A stretch of DNA of 64,000 bases from Bin87 sp965207585. Its GTDB lineage: Bacteria; Chloroflexota; Dehalococcoidia; Lucifugimonadales; UBA3495. The position numbers and the translations under genes are program-made. Location: NCBI GenBank assembly GCA_965207585.1, contig CBDBMT010000002.1, positions 186,001 through 250,000 on the forward strand, in the 5' to 3' direction. Positions 50,138-57,683 of this stretch are shown here, in pieces. Numbering within the stretch: position 1 is the first letter of the stretch; each line of letters opens with the position of its first letter. The notes beneath the pieces were generated by a model, which saw only the letters and a program-made list of their open reading frames with translations, was not told the DNA's origin and searched no databases.

Positions 50138-50362
50138 ATGAAGCGGCTCACTGGTCTCGTAATTGACGGCTACCAGGAACAAAGTGGCGATTACGTCATC
50201 GTCATGCGGGTTGAGGATGGTACCCTAGGGTGCAGGCTCCACACGGCCGACGCGGGCTGGGCTGATGTGGGAATGGGCGACACTATCAGTGTGACGGGCT
50301 GGACCATGCCGGATCACTTGCGTGACCTTGATCGATGTCGCCTGACGGCGCTGGGCCCGTGA
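50138..50362 (+). CDS. small hypothetical protein, possibly OB-fold-like
   Basis: The 74-residue product (MKRLTGLVIDGYQEQSGDYV, then VEDGTLGCRLHTADAGWADV, then GDTISVTGWTMPDHLRD) has the alternating strands of a small barrel. No strong ribosome binding site is seen. It lies just upstream of the broken zinc-ribbon gene. Confidence 0.4.
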   Translation: MKRLTGLVIDGYQEQSGDYVIVMRVEDGTLGCRLHTADAGWADVGMGDTISVTGWTMPDHLRDLDRCRLTALGP

Positions 50363-50381
50363 GCCAGCCATACTTGGTATC

Positions 50382-50738
50382 ATGCTGGAATGTCTCAAAG
50401 ACGCCGCCGAGCGCAAGTGACGCGAAGCCCTGCGACGCTTCGCCCAACAACAGGCTGAGGACCGGGGACGGAAACGCCGGAAAAGAGGTCAGCTCGCGGC
50501 GAATGTCCAAGCACTGCTCGAACGCGAATCAGAAGTCCGCCAGCGCGCCATAGAAGCGCAGTTGAGTACGCCTGCCTGCACCCACTGCGGGGGCAAACTC
50601 TTTGCTTGGCGCGATCCATACCGCAACGTCACCGGCGGTTGCTTTTCCTGCGGATCCGAATTCGGCGACTTCACGTCCGTCAACACGGAAAACGGAGGGC
50701 TGATTCCTTCCGCGGGCCTTCAGCTGCGTGCCAGATAA
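50382..50738 (+). pseudogene. zinc-ribbon protein gene with an in-frame TGA
   Basis: From the ATG at 50382 the frame reads LECLKDAAERK, then TGA (50418-50420), then REALRRFAQQQAEDRGRKRR and a zinc ribbon, CTHCGGKLFAWRD followed by CFSCGS, to the stop at 50736. The helical basic segment is continuous across the TGA, as if one Arg codon (CGA) had become TGA. No alternative start with a ribosome binding site was found after it. It is most likely inactivated by a nonsense mutation. Confidence 0.5.
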
Positions 50739-50808
50739 CGCTGTGCGCTTCTGGCGCAGTTGACGTATTCGGCTGGAAGTGACAAAAATCAAAGCGATAC
50801 TGCTTGGT

Positions 50809-50837
50809 TTGACAGCCGGCCAATCCATCCATAGACT
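50809..50837 (+). promoter_or_regulatory. promoter of small RNA copy 1
   Basis: Consensus -35 TTGACA (50809-50814), a 17-bp spacer and -10 TAGACT (50832-50837), with the conserved RNA sequence starting 7 nt after the -10. Confidence 0.65.
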
Positions 50838-50843
50838 GCGCGG

Positions 50844-50970
50844 GCCAACAAAACGGCCCCGGTGGTGTGAACGCCGAGGCCGCGGTCGATGGGGAATTGC
50901 GGTCCGCCATCGGGCTCAATGGTAGCCCTGTGAACTCTCCGTGTCCAGCCCTGTCGCTCGCGGCGAGGGG
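50844..50970 (+). ncRNA. structured small RNA, copy 1
   Basis: The sequence aligns without gaps to copy 2 at 54,220, with about 11 mismatches in the first 105 nt. Three stems are shared: CGGCC/GGCCG extended by CGGTG/CGCCG (one G-U pair), CGATGG/CCATCG, and GGGCT/AGCCC. The differences fall mainly in loops. Its terminator region is degraded compared with copy 2 (GGGGATTT instead of a T-run). It matches no RNA family I recognise. Confidence 0.6.
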
Positions 50971-51390
50971 ATTTCGCTACTCCGATTCTGGGGTAGCCGG
51001 AGCGCAGATCGATCAACGAACTGACGATTTTCGTAATCCGATTTGCCCTCAAATTCTGCTTTTCCAAGCAGGTCGGGTCGATGAAAACTTCCTGTCCGTG
51101 TAGCGAACGACGTTTCCGAGGTCTCGCGATCTTCAAGCCCGCTGGTGTTAACGATCACCGATTCCAGCATCGGGTGCTGCTACAGCAACGAGCATCGCTC
51201 TCGCGGCCTGAGACGGTATTTGGCCCTACGTAGAATACCGACGGATCCCGGCTGGGCCGCTCTCCAGGCGTCTGGGACGATCCGGGCTGTGTTACGCCAG
51301 TGTGGCGCATTTTGGTGCGCATCGAGGTCATACGCCACACGCCGGCCAGTGCCCGAGGCTTGCGGCCGGCGTGGTCTAACCCTGCTCACA
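50971..51390. other. 420-bp stretch without a supported gene
   Basis: Nothing clear was seen in this stretch on either strand. Confidence 0.3.
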
Positions 51391-51434
51391 CCCAATGAGA
51401 AGGCCCGGGTCGTCGCCCGGGCCTTCTCATTGGG
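51391..51434 (-). terminator. 44-bp perfect hairpin downstream of the serine protease
   Basis: Two 19-bp arms beginning CCCAATGAGAAGGCC, with a 6-nt loop TCGTCG, lie 53 bp after the protease stop. The inner AAGGCCCGGG/CCCGGGCCTT resembles intrinsic terminators, but no T-run follows on either strand. Confidence 0.5.
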
Positions 51435-51486
51435 CCACGCTGGCACGGTCCGGCAAACCTGCCAAACCGCCACTGCATGGGCATCG

Positions 51487-52722
51487 TCAGTTGGTGGCGA
51501 TTGACATGCCGGAGATCGCGTCATCGAAATATATCGCCTGGGAGAATATCTCCCGCCACCCGAAGTTCCACGTCTTGCCCCGGTGAACGCCGTATGCCTT
51601 GTTGCCCCAATAGACCGGAGCGCCACTATCTCCGTTTGCGGCGAAATAGTTCTCCATTGAGACCAGCCGGCATACGAAAATGGCGCATACGTTGACCCTC
51701 CTGACGGCCTGGCAATCTCGATAACTGATCTTTCCGTTGCGGCACAGCGTTTTCCCCTTCTCCGCCGTGCCAACGCCGGTTACGTATCGTTGATTCCTCT
51801 CAAGAACCGAAATGCTGCCCGAATAGAAATTGCGACTCATGGTATCCGGCCCGGTGTGCCACTGGACATCACCGTAAAGTCCGTGGTGCTTATCCTTGAA
51901 GGTCAGGGCATCGCCGTCGTCCGAGAGGTTGTCGGGGCAATGCGCGGCGGTGACGATCCCGCGAACGCCGTTGACCTTGACGTTAAAGCCGGACGTGCAA
52001 GTGCTCAACTCCTCGCCGCCCATGTGATCTGAGCCGCTGTCCAAGCCGCCCAAATCCCTCTGTATGACCGACAGAGATATGGTGAAGGTGTCCGTGATAT
52101 TCGGCCTGGTAGCTTCTTTGGCGCCCTGCTCGGCTGCCTGTTGCAACCCGTCTTTCTCGTCATCGGAAGGCGGGGTTGCTGTTTTCACGTATATGACGAT
52201 CTCGTTGGTTTCATCCTCGAAATAGGCTGTGCCATCCTCGACGCCGTTCTCTGCCATCACCGAGTAGTAGGCCCCGACTACGGCTTCCTCGGCCTCCCGC
52301 TCAGTGTAGCCCAAGTTGGTTGGCGTACTAATCGTGACGTGATGGTTCTCGGCCTCGAAGTCGTCAATCACGCGCTGGGCATAGTCAGTGACCGGACCCG
52401 AGAACCGGATGACGGCCGTGGACCCACCGGTGATCGCTACCCCAGCGATACTGCTGGGGTCATTGTCCCTGATGGTCCCGACCGATTCGGAAAAGTCGTC
52501 GCCCCAGGCATAGCGCGCAATGGACTCTTCAAGAGTGATGCCCTCCTGGTCAGCCATGAATTGCAGGTCATCCAATTCGGCGGGGCTGTTGACGCTGGGG
52601 TGGTCGGCCGTCACTGTGGGCGAGTCCTCGCTTGCCGCGATCAAGAACGCCGATACCACCGCGATGATGGCCACCAGCAGGAGAGCGCTTAGAACTTTTT
52701 TGGTCTTCAGCAGGTTGGTCAT
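51487..52722 (-). CDS. secreted S1-family serine protease with pro-region
   Basis: The 411-residue protein has a signal or anchor segment (VLSALLLVAIIAVVSAFLIA, 10-29), a pro-region (about 40-235) and a chymotrypsin-fold catalytic domain. His261 lies in GIVTAAHC and Ser366 in NGDSGAPV; the Asp is probably Asp285 in YGDVQW. Several Cys could form disulfides. This is the layout of alpha-lytic-protease/streptogrisin-like enzymes, where the pro-region acts as a folding chaperone. The neighbouring gene codes for a paralogous pro-region only. Confidence 0.85.
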   Translation of the reverse strand: MTNLLKTKKVLSALLLVAIIAVVSAFLIAASEDSPTVTADHPSVNSPAELDDLQFMADQEGITLEESIARYAWGDDFSESVGTIRDNDPSSIAGVAITGGSTAVIRFSGPVTDYAQRVIDDFEAENHHVTISTPTNLGYTEREAEEAVVGAYYSVMAENGVEDGTAYFEDETNEIVIYVKTATPPSDDEKDGLQQAAEQGAKEATRPNITDTFTISLSVIQRDLGGLDSGSDHMGGEELSTCTSGFNVKVNGVRGIVTAAHCPDNLSDDGDALTFKDKHHGLYGDVQWHTGPDTMSRNFYSGSISVLERNQRYVTGVGTAEKGKTLCRNGKISYRDCQAVRRVNVCAIFVCRLVSMENYFAANGDSGAPVYWGNKAYGVHRGKTWNFGWREIFSQAIYFDDAISGMSIATN

Positions 52723-52854
52723 GGTTTCTCCGTAAGGTTTATGTGGGTGCGTCAGACCTGGACGGTCCTCCGCAATCGTGGATTCCTCTTGATGGGGTTC
52801 GTCCAGTTACGTCAAAGCGTCCACCCCTCGAATCGAACGGTGTGTCAAGCCGCG

Positions 52855-53661
52855 TCATTTGGGCGCACGGTAGCCGTCGGTTCCACTGAGGTCATGCTGG
52901 ACAACTGACAGCGATATGGCGAGGCTGTCCGTAATATCCGTCCTGGTGGATTCGGCTGCGCCGCGCTCGGCTGCCTTCTCCAGTGAGGATAGTTTTTCAC
53001 CGGAGGGCAGAGTCGCCATCTGGACGGTCACGACGATTTCAATGGCGTCGCTGTCGTAATAGGTCACCCCATCCTGCACACCGTCCTCTGCCATGACCGC
53101 GAGATGCGCTCCGACTACCGCTGCATCCGCCTCCCGCTTGGTGAACCCCGGGTCTTTACCGGTTTGTAGGCTGACCGTGACGTGAGGGTTTTCGGACTTG
53201 AACTTTTCGATGGCATTCCGGGCGTTGCCGGAGATGGAACCCGAAAACTTGATCTTGGCCGACGACCCGCTGGTTATGGCAACATCAACAACGCTGCTAG
53301 GGTCATTGTCCCTGATGGCCGCGACCACTGAGGAGAAATCGTCTTCCCAGGCATAAAGCGCGATGGACTCCTCCAGAGTGATGCCCTCCTGGTTGGCCAT
53401 GAATTGCAGGTCTTCCAATTCGGCCAGGCTGTTGATGCTGGGGTGTTGGCGCATCAGCGCAGCCGCTTCATGGGGGGCCAACGTCGCCATGTCGTGGTGG
53501 CTCACCACCGTTTCGCCGGCGCGGCCAAGGGCGGCCGTCATCGTCACGATTACGACCACCACAGCGATCACGCCTAGAATGCCGCCGCCATAGGTGAGCC
53601 ACATATACCAGCGGGTCCAACGATTTTCGGGTGAGACACGTCGTTCATTCTCGTTCATCAT
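52855..53661 (-). CDS. stand-alone protease pro-domain paralogue, membrane-anchored
   Basis: The 268-residue product starts with a TM helix (GILGVIAVVVVIVTMTAALG). It then aligns with the pro-region of the adjacent protease (LQFMANQEGITLEESIALYA, IRDNDPSSVVDVAIT, EADAAVVGAHLAVMAEDGVQ, TRTDITDSLAISLSVVQHDL). It stops where the catalytic domain would begin (SGTDGYRAPK). No protease remnant follows. The ATG at 53661 has CAGGAGG upstream. It could serve in trans as a foldase or inhibitor of the neighbouring protease. Confidence 0.7.
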   Translation of the reverse strand: MMNENERRVSPENRWTRWYMWLTYGGGILGVIAVVVVIVTMTAALGRAGETVVSHHDMATLAPHEAAALMRQHPSINSLAELEDLQFMANQEGITLEESIALYAWEDDFSSVVAAIRDNDPSSVVDVAITSGSSAKIKFSGSISGNARNAIEKFKSENPHVTVSLQTGKDPGFTKREADAAVVGAHLAVMAEDGVQDGVTYYDSDAIEIVVTVQMATLPSGEKLSSLEKAAERGAAESTRTDITDSLAISLSVVQHDLSGTDGYRAPK

Positions 53662-53779
53662 CAGAGAGCCTCCTGTGGGACAGCTGACAGCCAGCCAAGA
53701 CCGATCAATTTGATGGATTGGACAAGCCCAGACTACCACCAACCTCGACCACGGCTCAGCTGGCCAGTACCCACAGAAA

Positions 53780-53896
53780 CTACCGGTAGGACAGCGCATA
53801 CCCGGCTGGGTACGCATAGGTGCCGATCAAGTCCGCCGTGACGGTGGCGATTGGCACCACGAGATCGTCCAAAGTGCCGCCTCCAGTACCAAGCAT
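53780..53896 (-). CDS. very small ORF upstream of the pro-domain gene
   Basis: The 38-codon frame (MLGTGGGTLDDLVVPIATVT) has GGAGGACC directly before its ATG. It could be a leader peptide or noise. No family. Confidence 0.2.
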   Translation of the reverse strand: MLGTGGGTLDDLVVPIATVTADLIGTYAYPAGYALSYR

Positions 53897-54087
53897 GGTC
53901 CTCCTCACCCGTAGCGATCTTCCCGCCGTACCCCGGTGATTCATCGCCAGCGACACGGAAGTTGCTCAAACCAATGCACTCGACTTCGCAGGGAGCATCC
54001 TCTTCAGCGCTTCTAATCACTCAGGCCGCACTCGCGACATCAGAACACGCTGCCAGTCATCACAGCACCTCCGTACGTAAATTCCAC

Positions 54088-54116
54088 AAAAAAGCCCCGC
54101 CGCAATGCGACGGGGC
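54088..54116 (-). terminator. intrinsic terminator of small RNA copy 2
   Basis: On the minus strand a 10-bp stem (GCCCCGTCGC with GCGGCGGGGC, loop ATT) is followed by TTTTTT (plus-strand A-run 54088-54093). This is a textbook intrinsic terminator closing the RNA. Confidence 0.8.
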
Positions 54117-54220
54117 TGGACACGCAGAGCGCGCAGGGCTACCATTGAGCCCGATGGCGGACCACCTTTCCCCATCGACCGCGGCCTCGGTGTTTGCTCC
54201 ACCGGGGCCGTTTTGTTGGC
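54088..54220 (-). ncRNA. structured small RNA, copy 2
   Basis: The RNA begins GCCAACAAAACGG at 54220 and ends at the T-run, about 133 nt. It folds into CGGCC-CGGTG/CACCG-GGCCG, CGATGG/CCATCG, GGGCT/AGCCC and the terminator stem. All three stems are shared with copy 1 in the opposite orientation 3.3 kb away. No ribosome binding site with a useful frame lies inside, so it is a non-coding RNA candidate. Confidence 0.7.
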
Positions 54221-54226
54221 TGGCGC

Positions 54227-54255
54227 ATTTTATGGGCCGAGCAATGCAGAGTCAA
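54227..54255 (-). promoter_or_regulatory. promoter of small RNA copy 2
   Basis: On the minus strand: -35 TTGACT (54255-54250), a 17-bp spacer and -10 TAAAAT (54232-54227). The conserved RNA starts at the seventh base after the -10, exactly as in copy 1. Confidence 0.7.
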
Positions 54256-54840
54256 GCCAGCAGGAAACTCCGCAAATCCCAAAGCGAGCAGCTAAACCTG
54301 TCCAAATACCGTGCGACATACGCCGCTATCAGACCATCAAGACCCAACAACGGACAGGATCAAGCACGGATGCAATACATTTCAAGTCACGCACAATTTT
54401 ACAAATCTCATATAGAAGAAATTTCACCACTCAGCAATCGTTCAGATGATGACTGAAAGTAATCGACGGCGATTTTGGCCCGGCTCCATAACCCGCGTCC
54501 CGGGCAGATTTTCGGATGCTGGAGATATCCGAGAACACGGAAAATTCCGGCGTTTGAGCTGATTGCGGAATCCTTTAGTAAATTAGTCGATGTCTGGCGC
54601 GCCGGCCGTGGAAACGGAGTAGCGAAATCGCCTCCTCGCGGCGGGGCTGTTTGCGTTGGCGGACATCTGATGTCATCAGCGGGTCCTCAAGGCTTGCTGG
54701 GGAGGTGAAGTTTCTGGTTGCGGTTCGGACTGGTGTCGGCGGCTGTGAGCAAGGGCGCTGGTCGTCGTGGATGTGTCGGCTCTTCGCTGGATGGTTCGAG
54801 CCCGAGTTGACAGATTGACTTGATCGAAAGGAGCAAATCG
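54256..54840. other. 585-bp stretch without a supported gene
   Basis: Locally AT-rich from about 54,280 to 54,480. No frame with a credible start was found. It should contain the promoter of the metzincin gene. Confidence 0.3.
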
Positions 54841-55470
54841 ATGCTTGATTTTGCAAAGGATGGAAGGAATCTGAAGCGCCTTTGGTGGGCGTTGGTGTGC
54901 GCCACAGCGGCGGCAGTCGTGTCGGTCGTTTCTGCCGTCGGGACCGGAGTCGCGCTGGCCTACAACGACATTGGGGGGAACGTCTGCAAATGGTCGTATG
55001 ACGATGATACAACGCTGGAGCTCCCTTACCGGAGCGACCCGCAGTTCCCGTCCACTGGGGCCTATGCGGTAGCGTGGAGCAGCGCGCGTCTGGACTGGAA
55101 TGATGCTGACACTCCGGCGGAATTCACCTATGACGGTGGGCAGCAGTCACACACTTTGGGTGCGACTGAAATGGGAATGAGCGCTGCGAATGGGGTGCTC
55201 TACGCCTATTGCTGGAACTTTGGGAAGAGGTCGGCCACTCGGGGCTTGCTTAACGAGTCGAGGTTGGAGAGTAAGAACGCGGTGTTCAAGCGTTCGACGG
55301 CGTCCCATGAGCTGGGGCACTACATTGGGTTGCGGCACAGTACGGTGACGCCGTCGATCATGAATTACAGCGGGAACTTCTACTCGTACGGCATCCAGCA
55401 GCAGGATGATGAGTGCGGGGTGCAGGATTTATACTCGCACGAAGACTACCCGCTGGAATGCGACTACTGA
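54841..55470 (+). CDS. secreted metzincin-type (matrixin-like) metalloprotease
   Basis: The 209-residue protein has a signal peptide (LVCATAAAVVSVVSAVGTGV, ending ALA) and the complete metzincin zinc motif HELGHYIGLRH (His156, His160, His166). A Met-turn-like SIMNYSG contains Met174. Its small size is that of a bare catalytic domain. The ATG has AAAGGAG upstream. It is followed after 15 bp by a secreted protein gene, probably in one transcript. Confidence 0.85.
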   Translation: MLDFAKDGRNLKRLWWALVCATAAAVVSVVSAVGTGVALAYNDIGGNVCKWSYDDDTTLELPYRSDPQFPSTGAYAVAWSSARLDWNDADTPAEFTYDGGQQSHTLGATEMGMSAANGVLYAYCWNFGKRSATRGLLNESRLESKNAVFKRSTASHELGHYIGLRHSTVTPSIMNYSGNFYSYGIQQQDDECGVQDLYSHEDYPLECDY

Positions 55471-55485
55471 GGGGAGGTCTGAACC

Positions 55486-56148
55486 ATGAAGAACAAGATA
55501 ATCGCGCTGGTGGCAGTGGCGGGGGTGATGGGCATTCTGGCCGGGTTAGTGGTGGTTCCGCAGATGATGTGGGGAGGTGGAAGCCACGCTTCCTGGCAGA
55601 TTCACATTGAAGCGGAAACCTTGGTGGAGGGGTCGGATCGCATCGTGGTCGCGAAGTACGTGGATGGTCGGGCCGAGAGTATCTCCAAGGGTGACGATGC
55701 GGAGGGGAACTCGAAAGGTTCCATCACCGAGCGTTTCCGGCGGTTCACCGTTGTTGAGGTGTTGAAGGGTAAGGGTGTATCGGGCGATACTCTGCACGTG
55801 GTGGCTACGGAAGGCAACACGCTTCGTTTCGCCGATGGGAAGAGTTCGGAAAAAGAATACGAGGTGGTGGACCTGAAGACCGGGGATGAGTATGTGCTTT
55901 TCGTGGAGGGCAGAAGCCGGCCTGCTGGGTATCCGAGCGCCTATGGGGATGTCTTGTGGACATCCCCGGGTGAGCCGAACCTGGCTGAGGTGGACGCTGA
56001 TGGGAGGTTGACCTTCCTGGCCACGGACGTTTACCGTGACTTGATTGCCGAAGGCGGGTTGACGCCGGTGTCGGGTTCGGCGGCGCCGTTTGAGCTGACC
56101 AAGGAGGAGATCAAGCGGCTTGTGGCTGGCTCATCGCAGTCTGGATGA
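55486..56148 (+). CDS. secreted protein co-encoded with the metzincin
   Basis: The 220-residue protein has a signal or anchor segment (IIALVAVAGVMGILAGLVVV). Its beta-rich body has SDRIVVAKYVDGR, RFTVVEVLKGKGVSGDTLHV and GDEYVLFVEGRS. That pattern (transport or export-type OB/beta domain, 'VVEVLKG...GD') is common in uncharacterised secreted proteins. Its operon position suggests a partner, substrate or inhibitor of the metzincin, but there is no direct evidence. Confidence 0.6.
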   Translation: MKNKIIALVAVAGVMGILAGLVVVPQMMWGGGSHASWQIHIEAETLVEGSDRIVVAKYVDGRAESISKGDDAEGNSKGSITERFRRFTVVEVLKGKGVSGDTLHVVATEGNTLRFADGKSSEKEYEVVDLKTGDEYVLFVEGRSRPAGYPSAYGDVLWTSPGEPNLAEVDADGRLTFLATDVYRDLIAEGGLTPVSGSAAPFELTKEEIKRLVAGSSQSG

Positions 56149-56230
56149 GTTGGTCGTGCGGGGCCGCGATGAACGCCGGCCTCGCTTTTTGGGTAGGTGG
56201 TTTCCGTCCGATCCTAATGAGTTGATGTAA

Positions 56231-56262
56231 CCACCCGCGCCGGCACCGGCGCGGGTGGGTTT
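56231..56262 (+). terminator. intrinsic terminator after the metzincin operon
   Basis: Stem built on CCACCCGCGCC/GGCGCGGGTGG, followed by GTTTTG, 83 bp after the stop codon. Confidence 0.7.
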
Positions 56263-56857
56263 TGCGTTGGGCAAAGCCCCTCAGGTCAGCATGGGATCTT
56301 TCTTGTCCAACGGTGGACGGGGGTGGCCGGTCTGACCTCCCCGGCGCGTCACGTCGGGGTCTCCGCAGGGTCTCACGCGGCGATTTCATGGCAATTTCGA
56401 GGCCGAATCGCCATTCCGCATTTCGGCGGCAAATTGGCCGGATCCATGGGCCCAAACCCTCTGGTCTACGTTTTCCGTTTTCACGTTTCCTACTTGAACA
56501 ATCCTACGTTTTCAAGGAGATTGGTGTTGCCGTTGGTCGGCTACGTTGAAACTCTGGCTCCCGGTGGCGCGTATGGACCCGGAGGGAGGTGGCGCCGCTG
56601 TCTTGGCGGCCCGTGGGATGCCCAGTTACCGCCGGAAACGTCCCCCGGGTGCCGCGTTTTATCGTTCTTGGGGCGGAATTGGTCCTCGGACGCGAAAAAC
56701 GGCGCCGCAGGGCGTGGTTGGCGTGAAAGTGTTCGGCCGACCAAACTGGCTGCCCGGTGGTCGTTGGCGGCTGGTGACCCGCGATGCCAGCGAGACCGGT
56801 GGCATCGCGGGTCACCAGCCGGCTACGTCCTGGAACCTCTGAGAGTGTTCAGAGTGG
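56263..56857. other. gene-free stretch containing a 22-bp-stem palindrome
   Basis: No gene is supported. It includes the palindrome at 56768-56821. Confidence 0.3.
56768..56821. repeat. long perfect palindrome (22-bp arms)
   Basis: The arms begin CGGCTGGTGACCCGCGATGC and its complement, with a 10-nt loop GCGAGACCGG. It has no T-run and no near gene end on the plus strand. It lies about 35 bp past the end of the Cys-rich gene on the minus strand, so it could be that gene's transcript end. Confidence 0.5.
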
Positions 56858-57082
56858 TTACGGGTAGGTTCCCTTGCAGGCTTGGGCGGATGTGCAGTCT
56901 TCTTCGTTGCGGCATTTACTGTAGCCAAAATCTCCGAGCGGGCAGACCATGCGGACCGGTGGGGAGAGTTCATCATGTCCACACATATAGCACCCGGTGC
57001 AGTCAGCAAAACACCCGTATGAGTGGCATGGGCATGCGTCGAACCGTGCTTCTCTGCCGTTGTCGCACTTATCCAACCTCAT
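56858..57082 (-). CDS. small cysteine-rich protein
   Basis: The 74-residue product has 11 cysteines, including CPCHSYGCFADCTGCYMCGH and later CPLGDFGYSKC, EEDC and QAC. Spacing such as CxxxCxxCxxC suggests metal or iron-sulfur binding, or a disulfide-rich knot. No signal peptide and only a weak ribosome binding site are seen. The density of Cys codons in one frame makes chance unlikely. Confidence 0.4.
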   Translation of the reverse strand: MRLDKCDNGREARFDACPCHSYGCFADCTGCYMCGHDELSPPVRMVCPLGDFGYSKCRNEEDCTSAQACKGTYP

Positions 57083-57115
57083 GCAGGCGCTTGGGTTTAT
57101 GCGCCCTGCTTCCTG

Positions 57116-57253
57116 CTAGGTTCTTCCCTTGACGGATAGGCTCGTCCGCTCGCAGGTGAAATCTAGTCGTTGGTTCTGTCGTTGCTCTAAACGAGCTCGC
57201 CATTCCTGCTGCTCTTGCTGGAATTCTTCCCAGGGTCTTTTCCGGCTTTGCAC
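57116..57253 (-). CDS. short charged coiled-coil ORF upstream of the Cys-rich gene
   Basis: A frame of about 45 codons reads QSRKRPWEEFQQEQQEWRAR, then LEQRQNQRLDF. The codon choice and amphipathic pattern look like real coding sequence. It has no ATG; a GTG at 57253 is the only possible start, without a good ribosome binding site. It may be the tail of a decayed gene. Confidence 0.25.
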   Translation of the reverse strand: MQSRKRPWEEFQQEQQEWRARLEQRQNQRLDFTCERTSLSVKGRT

Positions 57254-57683
57254 AAAAATCGGTGCAAAAACTGCCAGCTGTCTGCTTGGTGCTAGTGGCT
57301 ACCGGTAGGGGGTGCCATGGTAACAGTCCAGCTGGCGGCAAGTTGCCGTGTGTTGGCTGTATGGGAGGTAATTTCGCTGCCGAGAACGTCCCTGTAGGCG
57401 ACGCACTGTCCCAGCAGGTTTACCAGGCTCTTTTCTGGGTTTGACCCATAGATTGCGGACCGCCTCTTGGTTAGTCTGTGGACTGGGGCACGGGCTGGAG
57501 ATTGTTGCTTCGGTGCTCGGTTGTGTGGGATACTCGCCACATTTCTAAAGCACCACTCCGATGGGTAGCATCGGTACTTGCGATTGCTTCGAAGGCACTT
57601 GGACGGCGTCCGATTTTGTCGTCGCTTGGACGGGACCGTGCGCCGACGAACAGCCGGCCGTGCAGAAAGGATGATACCGCAAC
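57254..57683. other. 430-bp stretch without a supported gene
   Basis: Nothing clear on either strand. It is likely to hold the promoter of the two-gene cassette downstream. Confidence 0.3.

Noticed and set aside
51391..51434. Integron attC or phage attachment site
   Set aside because: No integrase gene is near, and the location after the protease stop with a GC-rich inner stem fits a transcript end better.
54088..54220. tRNA or tmRNA as explanation of the small RNA
   Set aside because: No anticodon arm, CCA end or tag reading frame. The stems and terminator do not fit a cloverleaf.
56323..57132. 269-codon plus-strand frame after the metzincin operon
   Set aside because: It crosses a 22-bp-arm palindrome and lies antisense to the Cys-rich frame. 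It has no ribosome binding site or domain.
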